Shown here piece by piece: positions 6,293 through 12,504 of a stretch of DNA of 13,322 bases. The notes under the pieces are model-generated. The model was not told the origin of the DNA, ran no database searches, and saw only the letters and a list, made by a program, of their open reading frames with translations. The position numbers and the translations under genes were made by a program. Positions within the stretch are counted from its first letter, which is position 1. Every line of letters begins with the position of its first letter. The DNA is taken from positions 1 to 13,322 of the forward strand of contig MGOK01000012.1 of NCBI GenBank assembly GCA_001795335.1, in the 5' to 3' direction. The stretch comes from Chloroflexi bacterium RBG_19FT_COMBO_55_16 (GTDB taxonomy: Bacteria > Chloroflexota > Anaerolineae > Anaerolineales > UBA4823).

Positions 6293-7501
6293 TTACTTCT
6301 CCGGCGCTCCGGCCTCGATCCAGGCGATGACCTGGTTCAATTCGTCGATTGTCAACTGGCCGGGATGTTTGCCCGTTAGCTGGACCTGCACCAAACGGCT
6401 GGCATCGGAGTCGCCGGGAACGATCGCCGGGCCGCTCTTGCCGCCTTTGAGCGCCTGCTGGTAGGTCGCCAGGCTCAAGTCTCCCACGGCGGTCACGCCA
6501 TGACAGGTGCTGCAGCGGTTGCGAAAGAGGCCTTCGTATGTTCCAGCCCAGGTATCCGCCCCTACCTCCGCGCCAGGCAGGATGGTTGGGGTAATCGTAG
6601 GAGTGGGGCGTGGTGTTGGAGTGATGGGAACGAAGACCTGGACGGTTTCGCCCTGGGGGATAGTGGTGATGGCAGTCTTTTCGAAAGTGACAAACCGGTA
6701 CAGGCTAAACCCCAGGATTACAGTCAGCAGACCGGCAATGGGGAAGTAGAGGCGCTGCCGCCGGCGCAGGACGCTGTGGGGTGGGCGTTGCGCCACTTGA
6801 CCGGCTTCAATCTGGGCCAGTTCGCCGGGGTGCTCATGTTCCATCTCCTCCCGGGAGAACTTTCCGGTGAACATGCTCTTATTGAAATGGCGCAGGTGGA
6901 CGTGGTAGAAATGCCAAAGGATGATCGACAACACTGCCAGGATAGCCTCTCCACCATGGGCGGCTTTGGAAGCGGGGACGATGGCGCCCGGTAAATTGTG
7001 TGTCGCAGCGATCGGGTTCCACATAATAAAGCCGGTGATGGCCATGATGATCGTCCCCCACACTACCGCCAGGTATTCCACTTTCTCGCCGTAGGAGTAG
7101 CGCCCATAATAAGCCTTGTGCCTGCGCTGGTTGAAATAATAGCCGAGGTCCTGGAAGAGGTGTTTGAAGTCCTCCAGGAGAGGTACCATAGACAATGGGG
7201 CGCGCAGCACGGTTACCCGATACAATACTTCGATAACGTGCAGGATGCCAACGGTCGACAGAACGATGGCGGCTACATGGTGTATCAGGCGGGTGGTTTC
7301 AATCCCACCATAAATCCGGATCAACCCTTCGCTGATCGGGGCAAGCGCAAACATCTGTGGCAGGCCGGTCAACGCCAGGATTGTAAATGAAATCAACAAA
7401 ACCATATGTTGGATGCGCTGCAGAAGGTCGAATCGAGTGTAGGTCTTGCTTTCCTTCACCGGATGTTCCGTGACTGAGGAGGTGGGGGTTGGCTCAATCA
7501 T
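6293..7501 (-). CDS. Cytochrome b fused to a C-terminal monoheme cytochrome c
   Basis: A membrane diheme-type cytochrome b of the formate dehydrogenase gamma / hydrogenase cytochrome b family, extended by a cytochrome c. Four helices lie in residues 30-205, with candidate heme b histidines H32, H74/H75, H88, H182, H197, H200 and H202. An extra helix at about 251-271 carries the chain outward. A Thr/Pro linker (about 292-307) leads to a class I-like cytochrome c domain with C330-S-T-C333-H334. In the position where such domains often have the distal Met (before the LTIDEL...WIEAGAPE helix) it has H379 in GKHPGQL, so bis-His ligation is possible. The 402 residues exceed the usual length of about 220-250 because of this fusion. 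The start overlaps the upstream nonaheme cytochrome by 8 bases, with AGGTGA as ribosome-binding site. It likely passes electrons between quinone or the multiheme partner and an external acceptor (inference). Confidence 0.88.
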   Translation of the reverse strand: MIEPTPTSSVTEHPVKESKTYTRFDLLQRIQHMVLLISFTILALTGLPQMFALAPISEGLIRIYGGIETTRLIHHVAAIVLSTVGILHVIEVLYRVTVLRAPLSMVPLLEDFKHLFQDLGYYFNQRRHKAYYGRYSYGEKVEYLAVVWGTIIMAITGFIMWNPIAATHNLPGAIVPASKAAHGGEAILAVLSIILWHFYHVHLRHFNKSMFTGKFSREEMEHEHPGELAQIEAGQVAQRPPHSVLRRRQRLYFPIAGLLTVILGFSLYRFVTFEKTAITTIPQGETVQVFVPITPTPRPTPTITPTILPGAEVGADTWAGTYEGLFRNRCSTCHGVTAVGDLSLATYQQALKGGKSGPAIVPGDSDASRLVQVQLTGKHPGQLTIDELNQVIAWIEAGAPEK

Positions 7502-8930
7502 GGCTCACCTGCTCGTCGCCTTCGGGGGCTTCTGATGTTTCCGACAAGGAGTCAGCCAGTGGCGGTTGGCTTTCCCCAGCCAGGTCATCGGTATCTGCCG
7601 GCGGTTCGGTGGAAAGCTCGGCATCAGCAGGGGTTCCTGGGAGTGGCTCAACATTAGCAGGTATTTCCGGGGGCAGCTCAACAGAGGCAGGTGTATCCAG
7701 GGAAAGCTCCACAGTGGCCGGTAGCGCTACCTCTTTAAATCTTGGTCTGCCAACTCGGGTACGAACCAGTTTGGCAAAGTCGAGCAGCACCAAGATAGCC
7801 ATGCCACCCAACACGGCGGGGATAAAGATCTTATAGAACAGGTTTACATAATACACGAGTGGATTATGCTCTGCGGAGGGGATGTAGTGCGACAGCCAGG
7901 CAGTCGGAAAGTTGGAGGTGGCATCGGGATGGCATTTCTGGCAGCGCAGGAGCAGGTTTTCCGAAGCGTGCAAGCCAAACTGCGGATCGTCGACGCGCTT
8001 GATGTCGTGGATGCCGTGACAATCGTAGCACACCGGTTTATTGGTTTCAGCGTCCGGGGATTGTTTTTCGAATAAAGTCACTGTCGTCCCGTGAAAATCA
8101 GCGACGTAGGTGTTAAGCACTTGCGTCGAGAGCCCATACTTCGCCATCAGCTGAGGGTCGGTGTGGCATTTAGAACAGATCAGCGGCGATTTCAAACGGA
8201 AGCTCGCAGTCCTCGGATCCTCGATGTTGTGTACGCCGTGGCAATCGATGCAGGTGGGCACGTCCGGGTTGCCTTCGCCGACCAGGGCTGAACCATGCAC
8301 CGTGGTAAGGTACTTCTGGTATATAGCGTTGTGGCATTTAGCGCAGGTCTGCGGCACCCATACCCTGGCTTCCGGGGTTAATTCACCGCTGTCCGGATCG
8401 ATGAGTTGGCGCACCTGGTGGGCTGTATGGCAGTCGGTACAGATCGCCGCCTGACTGTTGCCATTTGCCAGGGCAATGGCGTGGGCGCTATCCTGAGTGA
8501 GCTCGTACTCGCTGGCATGGCAGCGATTGCATGCCTGGTATAGCTGGAGGCTGGCGTCTCGGGCGTTTTGCGCGCTGAATGGCGGATGGGGATAATCCCC
8601 AACCGTGGTATGGCACTGGACACAGGCATAGCCCTTCTTCCCGTGGATCGAGGCGTTATGATCCTCGGCGGAGACATACAACTCAAGAACCTCCCCATTT
8701 TCGAGAGTCAGGGTTAGTCCAGGCGTTCCATGACAACCGAGGCAGACTTGATTACTGATCGATAACGGGGAGGAGGTTGTTTCAGCTGTTGGTTCTGCCT
8801 GCGGGGTCGGAGTGCTCGCCTGTGAGGGCGGCGCGGCATTGACCCTCGGGACGAGGCTGGTGAGCGAAATAGCCAAGAGTAGCGCCAGGGCTCCTAAGGC
8901 AATCCAGCTGAATTGATGGCGAGACGGCAT
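7494..8930 (-). CDS. Nonaheme cytochrome c with C-terminal membrane anchor and repeat tail
   Basis: An exported multiheme electron carrier of 478 residues. An N-terminal signal or anchor helix (about 8-30) ends at VNAAPP. Nine CxxCH motifs begin at C63, 103, 134, 164, 196, 227, 252, 301 and 330, several of the CxDCHGxH doubled-CXXCH kind. A membrane helix follows at about 366-388, then a basic stop (RTRVGRPRFK). The final 80 residues are an acidic Pro/Ala tail with four 10-residue repeats (about 404-443, each starting PAxxE-like) and a partial fifth. With an exported N-terminus this tail should be cytoplasmic. It is a paralogue of the nonaheme protein at 9664-10773, with nearly the same heme spacing but a 9-residue insertion between hemes 4 and 5. 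The start shares one base with the preceding cytochrome b stop (TAATG), and AGGAGA lies 8 bases ahead of it. Substrate and direction are unknown. Confidence 0.93.
   Translation of the reverse strand: MPSRHQFSWIALGALALLLAISLTSLVPRVNAAPPSQASTPTPQAEPTAETTSSPLSISNQVCLGCHGTPGLTLTLENGEVLELYVSAEDHNASIHGKKGYACVQCHTTVGDYPHPPFSAQNARDASLQLYQACNRCHASEYELTQDSAHAIALANGNSQAAICTDCHTAHQVRQLIDPDSGELTPEARVWVPQTCAKCHNAIYQKYLTTVHGSALVGEGNPDVPTCIDCHGVHNIEDPRTASFRLKSPLICSKCHTDPQLMAKYGLSTQVLNTYVADFHGTTVTLFEKQSPDAETNKPVCYDCHGIHDIKRVDDPQFGLHASENLLLRCQKCHPDATSNFPTAWLSHYIPSAEHNPLVYYVNLFYKIFIPAVLGGMAILVLLDFAKLVRTRVGRPRFKEVALPATVELSLDTPASVELPPEIPANVEPLPGTPADAELSTEPPADTDDLAGESQPPLADSLSETSEAPEGDEQVSHD
7590..7721 (-). repeat. 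30-base in-frame tandem repeat coding a Pro/Ala/Glu tail
   Basis: Four diverged 30-base units plus a partial fifth encode PATVELSLDT, PASVELPPEI, PANVEPLPGT, PADAELSTEP and PADTDD. The repeats lie after the membrane helix of the nonaheme cytochrome, so they probably form a flexible cytoplasmic tail. The paralogous cytochrome upstream lacks them. Such minisatellites can change in copy number between strains. Confidence 0.85.
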
Positions 8931-9667
8931 TACTGGCTTTCTCCTGTTTCAGAATTCTCGGTGGGTTCGCCAGTCAGGCGCTGGTATTCTAGGGGGTGAT
9001 ATTGGCGGGTGTCGTGGGCATTAAGCCAGCCGGTGAACATGCTTAAGTTCAAGCGTTCAACGTGGACATGATAGAAATGCCAGATGATGATGAACACGAC
9101 AGCCACGATCGCCTCTGTGCTGTGGGCCAGTTTGGCGGCAGGTATGATGCCTCCGGGGAAAAAACGCGTCCAGACTTCCGGGAACCACAGGATAAAACCT
9201 GAGACGACCATGATACCGACGGTGAAGAAGATAAACCAGTAGGTGAATTTCTGCTCAAAGTTGTACTTGCCAAAGGGTAGCTTTTTCTTCGATAAGAACA
9301 AAAGGTATTTGAAGCTCTGCCAGGCGTCGCGCACATCCTGCCAGGTGGGGAGCATATCGCCCGGTAGCTGGCGGCGCGCCAACATGTAAATAGCATGCCC
9401 CAGGTGATAGAACACCTCGGCAATCAAGAGCAGAGCGGCGATATGGTGGATCTGCTGCACCAATTCCACTCGTTCGGGCGTCGATAAAATGCTGTGGCTC
9501 CACGTCGCCGTGCGATATTTCTGCGGCAGTCCAGTAAGCAACAATACAGTCATACTGAGGATCAGGATGGCGTGTTCCCAGCGCTGACCGAGCTTAAAGC
9601 GCGCCAGGTGCACTTCGGTACGCACTTGCTCGGAAGCGGGCGGAAGAGGCGGGGTGGTCGGTTTCAT
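8930..9667 (-). CDS. Membrane cytochrome b (formate dehydrogenase gamma / HupC-like)
   Basis: A four-helix cytochrome b of 245 residues that should bind two hemes b and exchange electrons with quinone. Membrane helices lie around 30-48, 73-97, 141-163 and 182-202. The candidate ligand histidines H32, H74/H75, H88, H182, H197, H200 and H202 have exactly the same numbers as in the cytochrome b at 6293-7501, marking the two as paralogues. This copy ends after a short charged tail and has no cytochrome c domain. An in-frame start at 9739 would add 24 non-hydrophobic residues. I prefer 9667 because GAGGAG lies 6 bases upstream and the ATG overlaps the preceding nonaheme gene's stop in an ATGA arrangement. 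It probably forms a membrane unit with that cytochrome c (inference). Confidence 0.9.
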   Translation of the reverse strand: MKPTTPPLPPASEQVRTEVHLARFKLGQRWEHAILILSMTVLLLTGLPQKYRTATWSHSILSTPERVELVQQIHHIAALLLIAEVFYHLGHAIYMLARRQLPGDMLPTWQDVRDAWQSFKYLLFLSKKKLPFGKYNFEQKFTYWFIFFTVGIMVVSGFILWFPEVWTRFFPGGIIPAAKLAHSTEAIVAVVFIIIWHFYHVHVERLNLSMFTGWLNAHDTRQYHPLEYQRLTGEPTENSETGESQ

Positions 9668-10773
9668 CGCAGGCTCCTCTTTACACGCTCCACCAGGGAG
9701 TGGATAATCTGCAGAACAACATAGATGATCGAACCCCATAAGACGACGGGAGAAAAGATCGAATAAAAGGCATCGGTGTAAAATACGAACGGCGTACGCT
9801 CCAGGCTGATGCGGTTATGCCCGGTCCAGGCGCCGGTCCAGTTCGGGCCAGCCTGCGGGTGGCACTTCTGGCAGGTGGCTAACAGGTTGGCTGGATTAAC
9901 CGTTGAAGCAGGGTTATCGGTAGCCAAGATATTATGCACCCCATGGCAGTCTGTACATACCGCGCTCTCATGCCAGATGGTCGGCCAGTTAGCTTTATAG
10001 ATAGAGATATCAACCCCATGCCAGGAAAGGTTGTAAAGGTTGTAAACGTCGGTCGACAAGCCGTATTTACCCATCAGTTCCTGGTTAGCATGACAGCCGG
10101 CGCACAGTTCAGGGGACTCAACGCGAAATTGAGAAGTGCGCGGGTCCTGGATATTGTGCACACCGTGACAGTCGGTACACACCGGCACATCAGGATTATC
10201 CTCCTGGATCAGCGCCCCGCCGTGGATGCTGGCCTTGTAATCCACGAAGATTGCTGTGTGGCATTGGCCACAAGTGGCTGAGATATTCGCCCGGGGTTTG
10301 TCAGGCTTTTGGACATCGTGCGCGCCGTGACAATCCGTGCAGATCGGCGCGTTCAGGTTTCCGGCGTTGGCAGCCTGGGCGTGCATGCTATCCAGGGTCT
10401 TGGTGTAATTATCGGAGTGGCACTTCTGGCAAGCCTGGTAGTAAGCACGGGCCAGTTCTCGCCGGCTTTGGTAATCCAGCTTGGGGTGAGGGTAAGTCGT
10501 GATCTGTGTGTGGCAAGCCTCGCATTCGATCCCCAAAGGGCTGTGGATCGATTTACCCAGTATCTCTGGTGAGATAAAAAGGGAAAGGGTCTCTCCACTG
10601 GGTAATTCCAGGCTTAGATCGGGATTATTGTGACAGCCCAGGCAATAGGCCTCGGTCTCTTGTGCCGGTTCTCCGGCTCGGACGGAGGGGATGATCAAAA
10701 AGGAGGTTAATAAGATTAAAACAACTGCAAAAAAGACGGCAAGCCAGTTGCGGTGACATTCAAACCTTTCCAT
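9664..10773 (-). CDS. Nonaheme cytochrome c with C-terminal membrane anchor
   Basis: An exported electron-transfer protein of 369 residues. An N-terminal hydrophobic signal (about 10-31) ends at VRAGEP. Nine CxxCH motifs begin at C44, 84, 115, 145, 168, 199, 224, 273 and 301. Two are CTDCHGVHN and one CTDCHGAHD, typical of doubled-CXXCH multiheme proteins. A membrane helix at about 338-360 and a short basic end (VERVKRSLR) anchor it. The gap between hemes 8 and 9 and the KYGLST segment (about 236-241) are shared with the paralogue at 7494-8930. AAGGAGGG stands about 8 bases before the ATG, and the gene overlaps the small upstream gene by 14 bases. It likely relays electrons on the outer face of the membrane between the quinone-linked cytochrome b and the rest of the cluster (inference). 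Confidence 0.93.
   Translation of the reverse strand: MERFECHRNWLAVFFAVVLILLTSFLIIPSVRAGEPAQETEAYCLGCHNNPDLSLELPSGETLSLFISPEILGKSIHSPLGIECEACHTQITTYPHPKLDYQSRRELARAYYQACQKCHSDNYTKTLDSMHAQAANAGNLNAPICTDCHGAHDVQKPDKPRANISATCGQCHTAIFVDYKASIHGGALIQEDNPDVPVCTDCHGVHNIQDPRTSQFRVESPELCAGCHANQELMGKYGLSTDVYNLYNLSWHGVDISIYKANWPTIWHESAVCTDCHGVHNILATDNPASTVNPANLLATCQKCHPQAGPNWTGAWTGHNRISLERTPFVFYTDAFYSIFSPVVLWGSIIYVVLQIIHSLVERVKRSLR
9674..9679 (-). promoter_or_regulatory. Ribosome-binding site deciding the cytochrome b start at 9667
   Basis: GAGGAG on the minus strand, 6 bases before the ATG, inside the end of the upstream cytochrome c gene. It supports the 245-residue reading over a 269-residue one. Confidence 0.7.
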
Positions 10774-10972
10774 GCGCCTGCCCTCCTTCTAGTGGGTTTT
10801 GGTTATTCCCATTGCCGCCGTCATCCCAGTCTGGAGGTGGAGGAGGAGGTTCGGCGACCAGTTTCAGCCGGCGTAGTAGATAGGAGATGCCCAATATGAC
10901 CGCCAACGGCACCAGGCAGCGCAGGATGAAGATTAGAGTAATCAAGAACGGATTCGCATCAGCTCTATTCAT
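10760..10972 (-). CDS. Small single-helix protein with polyproline/Asn-Gly tail
   Basis: I do not recognise a named family for this 70-residue protein. It begins MNRADANPFL, has one membrane helix (about 10-33), a basic patch RRLKL, a run of six prolines, and a polar DWDDGGNGNNQNP tail. The basic residues after the helix predict a cytoplasmic C-terminus. I chose the start at 10972 because GGAGGAGG lies 8 bases upstream; an ATG at 11014 would add 14 residues without a comparable site. It overlaps the following nonaheme cytochrome gene by 14 bases, so the two are translationally coupled. It may be a small structural or assembly subunit of the respiratory complex (inference). Confidence 0.7.
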   Translation of the reverse strand: MNRADANPFLITLIFILRCLVPLAVILGISYLLRRLKLVAEPPPPPPDWDDGGNGNNQNPLEGGQAHGKV

Positions 10973-10980
10973 AAGCGATT

Positions 10981-10988
10981 CCTCCTCC
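10981..10988 (-). promoter_or_regulatory. Strong ribosome-binding site deciding the start at 10972
   Basis: GGAGGAGG on the minus strand, 8 bases before the ATG of the small one-helix protein. It also marks the first translation start after the structured gap. Confidence 0.75.
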
Positions 10989-11147
10989 ACGGCCAGCCAG
11001 GCGGCGTGCAGCAAGTAGCATTACCCGTTGCACTTTTTCCTCTACTTTCCAGCTATCGAAAGTATAACGCATTATATATTCACCAATCCAGGAAAGTATT
11101 CCAATATTCTCAAAGCCGAGTGTGCTGCCATCAGGATAAGATCAGCA
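10989..11147 (-). other. Leader region upstream of the cytochrome genes, possible AT-rich promoter
   Basis: This stretch codes for nothing I can support. Around 11061-11080 it turns AT-rich in an otherwise GC-rich block, with minus-strand TATAAT (11071-11076) and TATACT (11061-11066). No good -35 sits at the right distance for either, so a promoter here is only possible. An 8-base inverted repeat, TACTTTCC (11043-11050) and GGAAAGTA (11091-11098), brackets the AT-rich part and could be a regulator site. Confidence 0.3.
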
Positions 11148-11183
11148 AAGCATGACCGCAATTGGCGGGCATGCTTCGTTTTT
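11148..11183 (+). terminator. Hairpin plus T5: terminator-like on the plus strand
   Basis: AAGCATG (11148-11154) pairs with CATGCTT (11170-11176). After a 1x1 mismatch, CCGC (11156-11159) pairs with GCGG (11165-11168) around a 5-base loop. The plus strand continues CGTTTTT (11177-11183), an intrinsic terminator shape. No plus-strand gene leads into it, so it may stop antisense transcripts. In the minus direction the same stem is followed only by a poor U-tract, where it could act as an mRNA-stabilising or attenuating hairpin between the NrfD-type gene and the cytochrome genes. Confidence 0.5.
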
Positions 11184-11185
11184 AC

Positions 11186-11247
11186 CGGATTCGATCCTTC
11201 AGCAGGTTTGGAAACCGATAAAAAATCCGGCTGAAGCCTCGAATCCG
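11186..11247 (-). ncRNA. Nested inverted repeat: candidate structured RNA in the intergenic gap
   Basis: A 62-base element with three nested pairings. The outer stem is 9 bp (11239-11247 with 11186-11194), followed by a 2x2 internal loop, an inner stem of 7 bp (11230-11236 with 11197-11203), and a small GGTTT/AAACC hairpin (11205-11216) with a T6 run beside it on the minus strand. It directly follows the NrfD-type gene (32 bases after its stop) and precedes another hairpin by 9 bases. I do not recognise a known riboswitch. It could be an attenuator, an mRNA processing or stability element, or an unrelated palindromic repeat. Confidence 0.4.
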
Positions 11248-11278
11248 TGTAGATTGCATGTTCTGGGCCGGAGACCCA

Positions 11279-12502
11279 CTACGAATGCTCCTGATTTCCA
11301 AATAAGGGCAGATAGCGCGTCCCAAGGGTCAACATGACCAGAGCATAGCCGAGAATACCAACCGCGACCCCCCATTCCACCAGGGCAGGTGAATAAACCC
11401 CAGGCGGCAGGTGGTAAAGGGTGCCCGGCGAATAGGAAAGCGGGACATATAAGCCGGTGACAGTGATGTTCCAGCGGTTGAAGATCACACCCAGAACCGC
11501 CAGAAATGCACCCAACACGAGGTAGAACGGCCGGCGGTTGAAGCGTGGGAGCAGGAAGAATATTATCGGGATGACGATCCCGATAATCACCTCCCCAAAC
11601 CAGAAGCCGAAGTTATAGGGAGTCTGCTGGTTGAGCAGGTGTAAACCTTCGCTCACAGCAGGAGTCCTGCCATAGTAGGTGACCGCCGCCAAATCCCAAA
11701 ACTTGATATAGGCATAGACCATCAGCCCAAAACCGCTAAAGCGAGCGATGGTGCGCAGGATAGTGTGGTCTATCCGCCGTTTGCCGGTGATCCATTCCAA
11801 CACGTAGGCAACCGCCATTGTAAGCGCCGGCCCAACCGCCACAGCCGAGAGGATAAACATGATCGGCATGCTGGGCTTGAACCAAATGGGACGCGACTTG
11901 ACGATGCCATAAGTAGCTCCTAACGAAGATTGGTGCAAGAGCGAAACCAGCACGCCAAGCAAGGCCAGGACAGGCGCGGCCTTGTGCAGGATTTGAGCGG
12001 CTCGCCGCATCCAGGGCCAGCGGTCGAAGAACTTCGTCTCGGTGATCACCGGGAGAAATTCAAGCACCATGATCGCCAGATAGATCGTGATGCACCAGGT
12101 GATCTCCCACAGCACGGAATGCACATTCCAGAACACCCACGGGTGCCAGAAGCGATCCGGCCGGCCGATGTCGATGATCAGGGTCAGGAGAGCTGAGGTA
12201 TAACCGATAAAGCCGACAAACACTGCCAGGCGCACGATGGAGCGGTAGCGCTTCAAGCCAAACAGGTAAACCACAGCGGAGAGGGTGAAAGCTCCCGCGC
12301 CGAGCGCAATGGACGACAAATCAATGGTGATCCACAAACCCCAAGGGACGACGTCGTTCATGTTGGTGAGCACCAGGCCACGCGTAAACACAGGGATGGC
12401 AGAAACCACGCCGATCGCCAACAACAGACCCAAAAGGGCTAGCCAGGCCAGGAGACCTGGGGTTAGCGCAGGCGATTTGCGGACTTGGGTCGAGGCAGCC
12501 AT
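11279..12502 (-). CDS. NrfD/PsrC-superfamily membrane subunit, HybB/DsrP-like
   Basis: A quinone-interacting integral membrane protein with about ten hydrophobic segments across 407 residues, the usual size of the HybB/DsrP branch rather than the shorter NrfD/PsrC form of about 310 residues. Branch-typical motifs are NDVVPWGLWI (about 49-58), DIGRPDRFWHPW (111-122) with HSVLWEITWC (128-137), and FNRWNITVTGL (341-351). It has no cofactor-binding motif. Such proteins move electrons, and sometimes protons, between menaquinone and a partner iron-sulfur protein on the outer face. It starts 2 bases after the ferredoxin-like subunit's stop, with AAGGAGGG inside that gene, so the pair forms a module as in HybA-HybB, DsrO-DsrP or QrcC-QrcD. 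The catalytic partner is not visible. Confidence 0.9.
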   Translation of the reverse strand: MAASTQVRKSPALTPGLLAWLALLGLLLAIGVVSAIPVFTRGLVLTNMNDVVPWGLWITIDLSSIALGAGAFTLSAVVYLFGLKRYRSIVRLAVFVGFIGYTSALLTLIIDIGRPDRFWHPWVFWNVHSVLWEITWCITIYLAIMVLEFLPVITETKFFDRWPWMRRAAQILHKAAPVLALLGVLVSLLHQSSLGATYGIVKSRPIWFKPSMPIMFILSAVAVGPALTMAVAYVLEWITGKRRIDHTILRTIARFSGFGLMVYAYIKFWDLAAVTYYGRTPAVSEGLHLLNQQTPYNFGFWFGEVIIGIVIPIIFFLLPRFNRRPFYLVLGAFLAVLGVIFNRWNITVTGLYVPLSYSPGTLYHLPPGVYSPALVEWGVAVGILGYALVMLTLGTRYLPLFGNQEHS

Positions 12503-12504
12503 GC

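Noticed and set aside
6500..6994. 164-codon open frame on the plus strand
   Set aside because: It lies entirely antisense to the cytochrome b-c fusion, shows no recognisable domain, and has composition expected of a GC-rich shadow frame.
7590..7721. CRISPR-like array
   Set aside because: The 30-base repeats have no unique spacers and stay in frame in a coding region, so they are a protein repeat.
9668..9739. 24-residue extension of the cytochrome b at 8930-9667
   Set aside because: It would overlap the upstream cytochrome c gene by 76 bases. The ATG at 9667 has its own GAGGAG site and the family-like start, and gives histidine numbering identical to the paralogue.
11186..11247. A known riboswitch class such as cobalamin or c-di-GMP
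   Set aside because: The pairing is clear, but I do not see the conserved core sequences of any riboswitch class I know.
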